A DNA stretch of 12,612 bases from Euperipatoides rowelli. Its lineage: Eukaryota; Onychophora; Udeonychophora; Euonychophora; Peripatopsidae. The DNA lies in NCBI GenBank assembly GCA_003024985.2, contig PXIH01S0009303.1; one strand, written 5' to 3'. This document shows, piece by piece, positions 1-8,442 of this stretch. Position numbers and translations under genes: made by a program. The stretch's first letter is position 1. Each line of letters begins with the position of its first letter. The notes beneath the pieces are model-generated. The model searched no databases. It was not told where the DNA came from and saw only the letters and a list, made by a program, of their open reading frames with translations.

Positions 1-20
1 TTTTTTTTTTTTTTTTTTTT
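1..20. repeat. Poly-T homopolymer at window edge
   Basis: Twenty consecutive T residues open the window. This may be the poly-A tail of a minus-strand retrosequence lying to the left, or simple low-complexity DNA. The left flank is outside the window, so the two cannot be separated. Confidence 0.8.
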
Positions 21-792
21 AAACAATCAACATGGGTCTTTGAGTTAAATCAACTCTTCTAATGCATGTAAATTTAACAATTCTATTTTCAGATTATAAA
101 ATGAATAACAATGGAAGATATTACAACTCTTTCAATACTCAAAAAATAATAAAGTAATGGCCCTATTATGTTCTTTTAGCAGCTCTTCAAAATAAGTTTT
201 AAAATCTGTGTTGAACTGCTCTTTAAAAGTATATTTTGATTTTAATAGCTCAATTGTATTTTGTATCAACCGCTTTTTGTAAAACATCGAAAATACCTGA
301 TATTTTGTCAATTTGATACGTAACAAAGCTACGCTTCTGCTGAATTTAAACTTTAGTTTTGAGTCAACTGTATATTTTTCAAGTGAGAAACCTATTTATT
401 TTTTTACATGAATTGCAAACCAGATTTCATTATCACTTTGTAAAAATGTGTATGCTTCTAACGCAATATTTATTCAATTAATATCGTTCCAATTAAGGCA
501 ATAATAGTTACAAAAAAAATGCCCCTATCTTGACTTCCAACTTTTAGCTTACAAGTAGAAACCGATCCCGAGAGGTGAGGAATTCATTAAGTTTGATATA
601 AATGTAATATAACTTGCACAATATTAATACAATACATAAAATCGAAAAGCAAACTAACAGATCGTCGAAGTAATTAAAACAATGTAATATAAAAATGGAA
701 AGGTATGCTTATTAGAATTTTGTGTTTAGGATATATGTAATCTAAATTTGGCTAATTACGCAGTCTAGAAACATTTTCCTTTTGGATAAGGA
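21..792. other. AT-rich stretch without identifiable gene
   Basis: No domain or recognisable repeat was found. The minus strand is open for 87 codons (395 down to 132), giving a lysine-rich, helix-prone peptide that contains FKTYFEELLKEHNRAI. It has no ATG near its start. At this AT content one or two open runs of this length are expected by chance in a window of this size, so it is not called as a gene. A possible acceptor-like TTCAG lies near 341-345 on the minus strand, but nothing else supports an exon. Confidence 0.6.
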
Positions 793-1028
793 TCAGGATT
801 AAAAAGTATGAATGTATTCAATAAAATAAATTGAGTAGAAAAATTTATTATACTAGCAAAATCTTTGTGTGTGTGTGTGTATGTGATACACACACACAAA
901 TTTGGAAGCCTGAATTGTGTGTGTGTCACACACACACACACACACACAAAAAAAAGATTTTGCTAGTATAATAAATTTTTCTACTCAATTTTATTTTATT
1001 GAATACATTTCATACTTTTTAATCCTGA
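793..1028. repeat. Long near-perfect inverted duplication (foldback)
   Basis: The left arm (793-866) is the reverse complement of the right arm (about 949-1028). I see no substitutions. The only differences are a one-base A insertion at two sites and a longer T/A run next to the GT tract in the right arm. The arms begin with TCAGGATTAAAAAGTATG and run inward to GCAAAATCTTT. The central ~80 bases are GT- and AC-rich and contain further self-complementary segments, so the whole block could fold as one long hairpin. The arms carry no transposase motif, and no obvious target-site duplication flanks them. Candidates are a foldback-type non-autonomous element, a template-switch duplication seeded by the microsatellite, or an assembly artefact. 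Confidence 0.9.
867..947. repeat. GT/AC microsatellite cluster inside the foldback
   Basis: A (GT)n run at 867-880, an (AC)n run near 889-898, a (GT)n run near 916-926 and an (AC)n run at about 927-947 alternate strand sense. Neighbouring runs can therefore pair: TTTGTGTGT with ACACACAAA near 864-900, and GTGTGTGTC with CACACACAC near 916-940. The tracts fill the loop of the larger inverted repeat. Confidence 0.9.
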
Positions 1029-3118
1029 GCCACCTATGCCTTTTTAAGCCAGTCCAATACTGTTTGTATTTGAAATATGTCCCTTTGAGTACTTATAATT
1101 AAAAATAAAGTTTATACTTATGATCAATACATTAAAAATTAAGTTAACATTTTGATGAAAATTGGACTTCATCTTTATTTCTCAATGTATTCATATTCAT
1201 ACTTCTATTTTTTTAATTATCTCAGGGGTGGGTTGGAGAAGGAACTGAATAAACTGGATACTAAAAAAATGTTTTTTTTTTTTTTTTTTAGATCTGCTAT
1301 ATAAAGAGTTAAATTACTTTATTTTTATTTTCACTTTATCTAGACTTTTTTTCTTCTCTTTTTCAATCTAGAATTCTATTAAAACTTTCTGTCCTATTTC
1401 TTTCGAGATAAAAAATAATCTTTACAGACTTGTAAACTTAAAAAAAAAAAGAGTTGTCATGTTATCCAAGATATAATCTAAATTTTCAACTGACACCGTT
1501 TCTATATTATTGAAGGAATTATTTATCAATCATCTGAGATAATTTTAATTAAATTTTGCCAAAATTATTGCAATCTCCAAAAGAATTTTCAACTGTGAAT
1601 GAACCTTTTAAAAAAAAAAAACTCCATGTCTTTTAAATAGCAACTTTTGATGTTTATTTCTTTTTATGTTGTATGTGTGTTTATTATTAAACATCAGGTA
1701 GTAATATTGCAATATAATTGTAATTTATGATCAATGACTATCTTAAGATGAGAATGCACTGGCAATAAAATATCTGAGATTAAGAGAATTTGATGCCATC
1801 GATAAATTTTTTTTTTGTGTGTGTCATACATTCTCTTAAGAAATCCAAGGTGAAAGATAATTCTCCGATAAATCGCTGAAGTAGACCACTGTTCTACCTT
1901 TTGAGAATTTATCTCTCAAGAATTAAATTGTATCAATTCCTAACAATGCGAACACGCGACTCATCAAACATTACTATGCAAACTCAAGCCATGGCGCCAT
2001 TTGTGAGAATTATATTCATAAAAAATATTTGTTGGGCACTTAATTCTAAATAATAGAGATGAGAGAGGTTTTCTCAAACACAAACACATAAATCAATTCT
2101 TTTGAAAACCAGTTTTGATATCAGCAGGATTTGAAAAAAGATTATTGTACGCATCAAAATTTCAAAGTCTTTTCTTTTCATCAACCTGCAGCAATGTTAA
2201 TAGCATTCTCATCATTGATATTGCATTGAATTTCAATAAGTTTGACAAGGATATAGATAACAATAAGCACTAGACATCGAAACAACGCTGTCAGTAAAAT
2301 TTTACCATTTCTAAGAAAAAAATCTGTCGTTTGTGTCAAATTTTTCATGTGAAGTATCTTTCGGTGATAAAATTATGTGAGACTGCTTTCTCAAAGATTT
2401 TATCTTCAGTGTGTATGCCTGGCTTTAAAGTGATTATCCTAAAGCATGCTGATATCTGTCATCAGTGACACATATTGCCTCAAAACATTTCTTATACTAC
2501 CAATCTATATCCAGTAAATCAGTAAAGTTATGAAAAAACATATTGTTTCCAAATGCTATTATAAAATGATTTAACATAGGCTAATAGACTCACAATATCT
2601 TTTAGCTTGCAATATTAGATGATATTTAACAAAAAAGTGTTACATTGGGGGGGTAGTAGATTGAATTTATATATAAGGTCATAAAATTGTTCCAATATAG
2701 TAGCACTATTAATCAATATACTGCAAATCACAAGTAATATATGAAGAATATTATGGTCATTGTAACAATAACTTATTTGTAAGTGACAGCAAGCTGAAAG
2801 CTTAACTTTTAAATATTATAGCAAATGTTTTTGCTAGACCCATAATTGCTGAAAAATGGAAGCAAAAGTTGATGAACCACAGTACTGTATGATAAGCCAA
2901 GTGGTAATTTCTTATGTATCTTGTGTATTTTAATTGAAATCAAGATAATGTTTGAGTTTAAAGGGAGTACTGCTGTGAAATGTCTTACTTGTACACAGAA
3001 TTTAGAGAGCATGCTATTGTAACTACTTGACAAATTTTATTATTAACTTATATCTAAGTAAGGTAATGTAGTTAGGAATTTGATTACATTATACATGAAA
3101 TTCTTTTTATTTATTAAA
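1029..3118. other. AT-rich non-coding stretch
   Basis: No gene was recognised. Visible items are a T18 run (1272-1289), several A10 runs, a 10-bp palindrome ATGGCGCCAT near 1990-1999, a G7 run near 2647-2653, and a weak inverted repeat around 1780-1840 (TTAAGAGAAT / ATTCTCTTAA). A minus-strand 55-codon ATG frame (2348 to 2181) with a hydrophobic centre overlaps the next ATG frame (2181 to 2074) through TGATG. Both are within chance expectation and match no family I know. The 1900-2500 segment is slightly less AT-rich and could be an old, unrecognised repeat. Confidence 0.55.
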
Positions 3119-3119
3119 A

Positions 3120-3529
3120 TATAGTGTGGCACAAAAATCATTTGACAATTTTTTTTTTTTTTTTAAATCTACTTGGCCTGAAATATTTTTTGAACTATTG
3201 AAAATGATCAAAATATTCTCCACGAACCACAATGCAGTGCTCCAAATGATACAATAATTGTGAATATTTTAAATTTGTACATCAATTTGGCTATATTTAT
3301 TTGAAGGTTGGTTTCAAAATTTCTGGATGAGTATGGTGGAACTCTTGTGCAATGTGCAGCCTCCCAGGAGTTCCTGTAGCAGCATGAGCTTAACTCATTT
3401 AACATTGCCATAGTTGGAATGTGTTGAATCAAACGTCTTCAGTTAGCCTTTCCACTGAGCAAAAACAAAGATTTTATATAAAGTTTTTTTTTTCTCATTT
3501 GCCATTTGACTTTTGTTTCACACTATATT
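3120..3529 (-). mobile_element. Short mariner/IS630-type element with terminal inverted repeats
   Basis: The left end TATAGTGTGGCACAAAA and the reverse complement of the right end, TATAGTGTGAAACAAAA, match closely. The similarity continues for about 31 bases with roughly 24 matches, including a shared TCA...TG.CAA pattern. Ends of the form GTGTGGCACAAAA are like those of mariner-like elements whose termini read GTG..CAAAAGTC in arthropod genomes (family knowledge, from memory). The TA dinucleotides at both ends fit TA target-site duplication. The exact boundary is uncertain by 2-4 bases because of overlapping TATA. At ~410 bp the copy is far shorter than an autonomous mariner (about 1.3 kb), so it is a deletion derivative or MITE. 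Its orientation follows the transposase remnant on the minus strand. Confidence 0.72.
3195..3440 (-). pseudogene. Probable mariner-type transposase C-terminal remnant
   Basis: Read on the minus strand, the segment ending at TAG (3197-3195) gives LEHCIVVRGEYFDHFQ and a stop. It lies about 75 bases from the inner side of the left-hand terminal repeat. Mariner/DUF4817-like transposases commonly end in a pattern like C-I-x-x-x-G-x-H-F-E-H-(hydrophobic) close to the terminal repeat. Here C, I, G, F and H are kept, the H before F is Y, and E is D. Further upstream the peptide THPEILKPTFK resembles the T-P-E-x-L segment that usually precedes that motif. Several in-frame stops lie between the two pieces and no DDE/D catalytic core is visible, so any protein is dead. 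Matching is from memory of the family, hence moderate confidence. An open 74-codon frame on the same strand (3432-3208) is a shadow in another frame. Confidence 0.4.
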
Positions 3530-5496
3530 ATGTTTTATTTTAATTAAAAGCAGAAACCCTTCTCTCAAAAGGATCCACAATAACTCATTATTTATTTTAT
3601 TTTTTTCTAATCACGTGTTTTCATTGTTTTTAAAGCTATGTACATGTACATTTAATTTAGAAGAATTTTCATGCAATAATTAGTAAAATAGATTTCTGAA
3701 TAGATTTATGCTGCACAGTAGTTTTATTTTTTACTTGTACCCCTTTCAGTCCCTTTTAATTATTATGCATGTCAGTATATACAAAGTGGTTATATTCCAT
3801 TAAAAACAGAACACTGTATCCCTACAAGATCCTACAAAATCCCAACAAGTTCCTTTTTGTTTGTTTTTTCTTCTTCTTTTTTGGCCATATAGTGTGTATC
3901 ATGTGTGTCCACAATATTCCATGTTGAACTGGTGCATCAATTTACATGAAGTTAATACAAAAGTAGTGTTGCCAGATGTCCTGGTTTTCCAGGATTGTTT
4001 GTGTTTTGGGTTTCTTTTCCGGAGTCCATAAAGACCTTTTGTATAATTAAATGTCCCAGTTCAGAATTTTCTAAAAAAAATAATTTTCTACTTCAGATAG
4101 ACTGTAAATTTTTAGCTACTACTGTTAAAAAATGTATGATTTTATTATAAAAACAAAACTTTAATTAAGAATATTGTAACAGTTTCAGTTTCAGGCACAC
4201 GCTGCAATTATGCTTAATTATTTTACACACGCATACACATGGACATTGGTCAAGTATAAATATAAAGATAATGTAGTTTATTTTATTTTAAATGGTCTTT
4301 GTCTTTCATTTTAAAAATTGAAATAGATTTTATATTCAATTTTCTATTCTCATTTATATCTCATCTTGAAATGGATATAATTGTAAAAAGGAGCTGTGAG
4401 TATAATAAAACAGTTAAAAACAATATTATTATTAAATTATTGAACTCTCTACAAAAGTCAAGTTTATAAGCACACACATGGTCTCCTAAAAATTAAATAT
4501 GATGATCTAAAATGTTGGCTATTTTGCTTATTCCTACAATATTCCGATGAGGAGGGGAAAGGTATGGACAACGTGCCTTTCAAGAAAACTAATTCTTTAA
4601 ATTAACTTAGCTAAAAATGGTGGCTATTTTGATTGTTCTAGTATGTTCTAATAAAAAAAAAATTAATGCATGTTTTTTTTTTTTTTGGTTTGTGCCCTGA
4701 GCAAACCAATTTTGTTTATTAATATTTTGTTTAAATCCAACTTTTAAAAAATTTAAAGCCCATTCGTCTGTTTTCTTCAGTATATCCACTTGTAAATTTT
4801 TTTAATGGTTAATTTTGTTACATTTATTACAAGCATTTCTTCATATTATTTATCATTATTAAAATCTATTTTCCTTTTTCTTTTAATCATGCTAATAATT
4901 TTAGGCAGCTTTGAAATTCTCTAGTCTTTGTTCTTAGTCATTGTGAAATTGGTCTAAATCTTCTTGTAAAAATAAACTTTTTTTTTATCTCCCTTTGATC
5001 CTCCTTGTATAATTCTTAGCCAATTTTAAACTCATTAAAAATCCTTTTTAAATGATAAGCTGCTCTAGTTATTTTTAAACCCACATCAGCAAGGCAGGCA
5101 AGCATTGTGTTATAATGGCACTTCTCTTAATATCCAACTTGTTATATTGTTTGTTTATAATGTGATAAAAATTGCAACCATCAGATTATTCTTTTTTAAG
5201 AAACAAACTCTGTTTACACTGAATAAATAATGCTAGTTTAAGAGTCTACTATCAACAACAAACAACTTAAGACATTGAAGATTAGATTGTAGGGAAAAAA
5301 AAAGTTTTACAAATAAATATAATTCAGTGGTATGAACTATTTATTTGTTATTTTAATTTTAAAGTAACTAATATGGTCAATTTCCATTGACTATTTCACT
5401 TCTGGTAAACTGTCACATCACATTTTGCTGAAAACCCATAATATTATTTGTTGCATGTGTTGTGCCATAATATTTAAAACATTTTTCTAACTATAG
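3530..5496. other. AT-rich non-coding stretch with one old repeat
   Basis: Apart from the hAT-like fragment listed separately, no gene is visible. Small items are TCACGTG (E-box-like) near 3611, a perfect 14-bp palindrome ATGTACATGTACAT at 3638-3651, and poly-T tracts near 4671-4686. The last 20 bases before 5497 form a plausible 3' splice site. Confidence 0.55.
3964..4070. repeat. Decayed dispersed repeat, hAT-terminus-like
   Basis: The segment opens with TAGTGTTGCCAG, which looks like hAT-superfamily ends of the form YAGNGTTGCCA. It then contains two related motifs, ATGTCCTGGTT (3976-3986) and ATGTCCCAGTT (4051-4061). Both differ by a single C-to-T or G-to-A transition from ATGTCCCGGTT, so they look like one motif whose CpG has decayed differently in the two copies. 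CCTGGTTTTCCAGG forms a small hairpin in the first copy. No matching opposite terminus was found nearby, so this may be one end only. Family assignment is by resemblance alone. Confidence 0.35.
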
Positions 5497-5751
5497 AGAG
5501 TTTATATTCTAATTTTATATTTATTATTACTGTTATTGCAATTATTATTGTTAGCTATTATTACGGTAATAGATATTGTACTAGTAATAAAAGTAATAGA
5601 AATCTATTATAATAAAAGAGTAGAAATGTCTAAGGTTAGATACTCCTCAACAACTCATCCTAGAGCAATAATGTTTGATTTACTTGAAAGCCCTGTTAAA
5701 CCAGAACCGACATGCTATTTTGACATTCCTATGATGAATTTTTTAAAATAA
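5497..5751 (+). CDS. Candidate terminal exon: hydrophobic segment plus polar tail, function unknown
   Basis: A pyrimidine-rich ATTTTTCTAACTATAG ends at 5496. It includes a CTAAC branch-point-like sequence and fits a 3' splice acceptor. From 5497 the frame is open for 84 codons to TAA at 5749-5751. Residues ~1-36 are strongly hydrophobic (a leucine/isoleucine run, then ITVIDIVLVIKVIEI). They are followed by YYNKR, like the positive-inside edge of a membrane helix, and then a polar tail of about 45 residues with SSTTHPRAIMFDLLE and SPVKPEPTCYFDI. The tail contains a V-K-P-E sumoylation-like motif. The first internal ATG lies at codon 44, so as a free gene it would lack a start for the hydrophobic part; a last exon fits better. 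Part of the leucine run comes from TTA repeats and may be microsatellite-derived. An ATTAAA poly-A-like hexamer occurs at 5913-5918. I recognise no family. Length alone is not significant at this AT content. Confidence 0.3.
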   Translation, partial: RVYILILYLLLLLLQLLLLAIITVIDIVLVIKVIEIYYNKRVEMSKVRYSSTTHPRAIMFDLLESPVKPEPTCYFDIPMMNFLK

Positions 5752-5924
5752 GAGTAAAAGGAGTTATATAGTTTGCTGGACAACTGTATAGCAAACTTTG
5801 GAGCTCCAATTATTCCATAGCAGCCTGAGATACATTTTTAAAACTTATTGGTAGCCACTGTTGGTTTCATATGCTAGTGGTGTTAATATTGTATTAATAA
5901 TATTGGGTTGTTATTAAATGTGCT

Positions 5925-5961
5925 GTAGTAGTAGTAGGAGTAGTAGTAGTATCAGTAGTAT
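5925..5961 (+). repeat. Imperfect (TAG)n trinucleotide microsatellite
   Basis: Roughly twelve units of GTA/TAG are interrupted by GGA near 5937-5939 and by ATC near 5951-5953. It lies about 170 bases past the stop codon of the candidate exon. Confidence 0.9.
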
Positions 5962-6384
5962 AACTGTCATTAGTCCTTAATATTGTATGCAATTATCTAG
6001 TTTATTTGTTTTTGGGCATCAGGTAATTTATTTTTAATACCACAATCACTAATCATCTCATAAACCTAAAATATTTCTCTAACAGCATAAAGGACAAAAG
6101 GTTACCATTAATACATTCTCTGACTGAACAAAAAGCCAACTCTCATTTGCATTCTAAGCTTAGTATGTATCTTAAAATTATAAATATTTAATGCAGTTTA
6201 TTCTAGGTAGGATTAAAAACAACTAGACTATTTATCCACATTTTCCTGTTTAATTTTTTTTTTTATCTTTATCTACTATATCTAAAATTTATTTGAAATA
6301 ATTTGAGTTGTTATCTTTAATAAAATGTATTCAATCTTTGTTAACTTTTAAAATGTTGTAAATTAAAATTGTTACTGGGTGTGA

Positions 6385-6465
6385 GCCATACCAGGAGTAG
6401 GTTACCCTGACGTGGCNGACAGTATCACTGACAAAAAACAAACTGAACGAAACGAAGGCTACTAG
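6385..6465 (+). pseudogene. Short coding-like island, unidentified
   Basis: Twenty-six codons starting GCC ATA CCA GGA GTA end in TAG and translate to AIPGVGYPDVADSITDKK followed by QTERNEGY. Composition is markedly richer in G and C and in charged residues than the flanks. A TGA lies directly before GCC, so the frame is bounded on both sides, and no start codon is present. It could be the remnant of a transposon ORF, a short exon (TGTGAG precedes it but without a pyrimidine tract), or a repeat fragment. The ambiguous base at 6417 falls in the third position of a GCN alanine codon and does not alter the reading. No protein family is recognised. Confidence 0.25.
6417..6417. other. Ambiguous base N
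   Basis: This is the single uncalled base in the window. It lies inside a GC-richer island, where read disagreement or a heterozygous site is possible. Confidence 0.99.
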
Positions 6466-8157
6466 TCAAATATGTTTTTCCTTTTTTTTAAAAAATATTG
6501 GTGATTCTATAACAGCCACAGCCAAAATAATGTAATTTATTTAAAAAAAGTAAACAAATTAATGTTAAATTTTATTGAAAAATAGTTTTTAAGAAAACAT
6601 AATGACAGCAATTTCTCTTTTATGCTGTTCATTATCAAATTTGTGTAGTTCAGAAGCTACACTTCCAAAACTTGACAGCTTTAACAGAGTAACACAATTT
6701 TATTAACTCTACTTCTTTATCAGCGATAATGACCAGCCTACTGACAGTAATTTTGTTTTAGGTTCAGAATTATTGCTAACTAAACATAGTTCTTAAAAAT
6801 AATTTAAAATAGTCAATTAAGCTAATAATCAAATGAAATATTGCTGAGAATAACAAAACAGTAAATAAATTGTAAAAAAAAAAATTCTACAATAGACTAT
6901 TTTCAGACAAAAATTTAAAGATTGTAAAAATACAGAACCTTTTAAAAACCACTAGAAATTCAATATGTAAAAATGTAATTTGAAAATATGTAAATGAAAT
7001 AAATATTTTTTTTTAATCATTGAAACATTACTGAAATATTCCATTAATGTATAGATTAAAAATAGAATGATCCGTTATTATTATTGCTAAGGGATATTTT
7101 TTTCTTACCATATTGTATTGTATTTCCACTGTGATCTGTTCAAGTCAATCTCCGGGGTTTTGCATACTAGGACATTATTTCTCTAGAAATTATGGGAAAT
7201 TAAAAACAACTATGCCATTATCCTGACATCACTGGTCACTTTGGATAGTTTAAAATGGCTTAATAAGTCCAAATGTCTTAATTATTTGATTGAATAAGAA
7301 ATGATGAATAAACATGAATTTTAAACATAAAAATAAAACAATTTATTTAATCCACCTAGTTTTTGTTTCTTCAGTTTGATAAGGGCCTGCTGAATTACGT
7401 TGATTTATTTTTATTTTTAGGAAAAGCACTCATAAAAAATGATTTAGCTTTTGTTAAAAATTAGCACAGATAATATACTTTAAACTGATTTTGGCTTGAA
7501 AATAATTATTTATCACAATAATGTCTGATGCAAGCCTCAATGCCTGCAAGTCTTTGTTCAATAATTTTATCTAAACTTGAGGCTTCCTTTCTTTTATTCT
7601 CTATTTTCCCTAACATACATGTTAAAGCTAACCATTAAAAAAAAAAAGATCTTTCTATTACAAAGAAAATACACATAGGACAAAACTCTTAGCTACAAGC
7701 TTAGAGAGGATATATTATTTAACTAGTGGCACCCTTTAAATTTTAACTCATTGTAGTTTGGTCATCTGTTAGGTTTAACATATCTTGATTTTAATAGGAT
7801 TGATGTATAGTTTTTTTTATTGCATAGTTGGAGTTAGGACTTTGATTGTATATAAAAAAAAATGAGGCTACAAAATCATTTGGTGCTAGTGAGCTCATCT
7901 TCAATCCTGATTGGTCTTCAAAAATACCATCATTTTCATTGTTTTCATTCATTTCATCAATGCAAACAATTTTAACAAAGTCTAGATTTATTTTTATTTG
8001 ATATGCATTTCTATTACTTTATGCATAAAATTAAATTTATTAAATTTTTTAAAACTAGTAAGAAATTAATCTATTATTAACTAGGTAGGCTAGCTAACTA
8101 AATATATTATATTTTAATAAATTTCTCTTTGGAGATTTTAGCATAGAACTATTTTGC

Positions 8158-8184
8158 AAATAATTGCTGTTTAGGCAATTATTT
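8158..8184. repeat. Perfect 10-bp stem hairpin
   Basis: AAATAATTGC and GCAATTATTT are exact reverse complements separated by TGTTTAG. There is no T-tract or gene context to suggest a terminator, so the role is unknown. Confidence 0.6.
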
Positions 8185-8365
8185 CTTAAGATCATCTGTT
8201 ATTTAAATATTTACTTTGAATTTTTTTTATATCTTTGCTTAAGTTTATAAAAAATAATATAAATTATAATAGTCAAAAAGCAATCCAAACGTATAGCCTA
8301 TATTTTAAGCGTATAACATTGAATTAATGAACTTTTATTTTTATTATGATTTTTATAATTTAAAG

Positions 8366-8442
8366 TGCTAAGTGGTAGCGAGGTCAGGGGAGGAGGGTGG
8401 TCAGGCAGCCAGTTAGTAACAGAAGTGAACCGGTTAGCAAAA
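8366..8442. repeat. GC-rich purine-biased patch, possible repeat remnant
   Basis: The patch holds GTGGTAGCGAGGTCAGGGG and GGAGGGTGGTCAGG and is over 50% GC between flanks near 25%. GTGGTAGCGAGG resembles a polymerase III A box, but no convincing B box follows. The plus strand reads LSGSEVRGGGWSGSQLVTE and on to a TAA, about 27 codons. That may only reflect fewer stops in GC-rich DNA. Confidence 0.4.

Larger units (their letters stand above)
5962..8365. other. AT-rich stretch, largely featureless
   Basis: Apart from the island at 6385-6465 and the hairpin at 8158-8184, nothing beyond poly-A/T runs is recognisable. A 54-codon plus-strand open run through 6086-6190 has an acceptor-like TTTCTCTAACAG in front of KDKRLPLIHSLTEQKANS. 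It is within chance expectation, so no exon is claimed. Confidence 0.55.

Noticed and set aside
132-395. 87-codon minus-strand open run, lysine-rich
   Set aside because: No ATG near the start, no recognised domain. Its length is expected once or twice by chance in 12.6 kb at this AT content.
765-1102. Two opposite-strand ORFs sharing DFASIINFSTQF
   Set aside because: The shared peptide is simply the two arms of the inverted repeat read from each strand, and it includes translated GT/AC microsatellite.
1975-2005. TGGCGCC next to CATGG as a retroviral-type primer-binding site
   Set aside because: Only seven bases match a lysine-tRNA-type site, and no long terminal repeats or gag/pol-like frames are nearby.
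2809-3033. 74-codon minus-strand frame, and a 48-codon plus-strand frame at 2876-3022
   Set aside because: Both overlap on opposite strands, neither has a recognised domain, and both lengths fit chance.
4607-4789. 60-codon minus-strand frame
   Set aside because: It reads through poly-A/T low-complexity sequence (KKKKHA, FFLL); no support.
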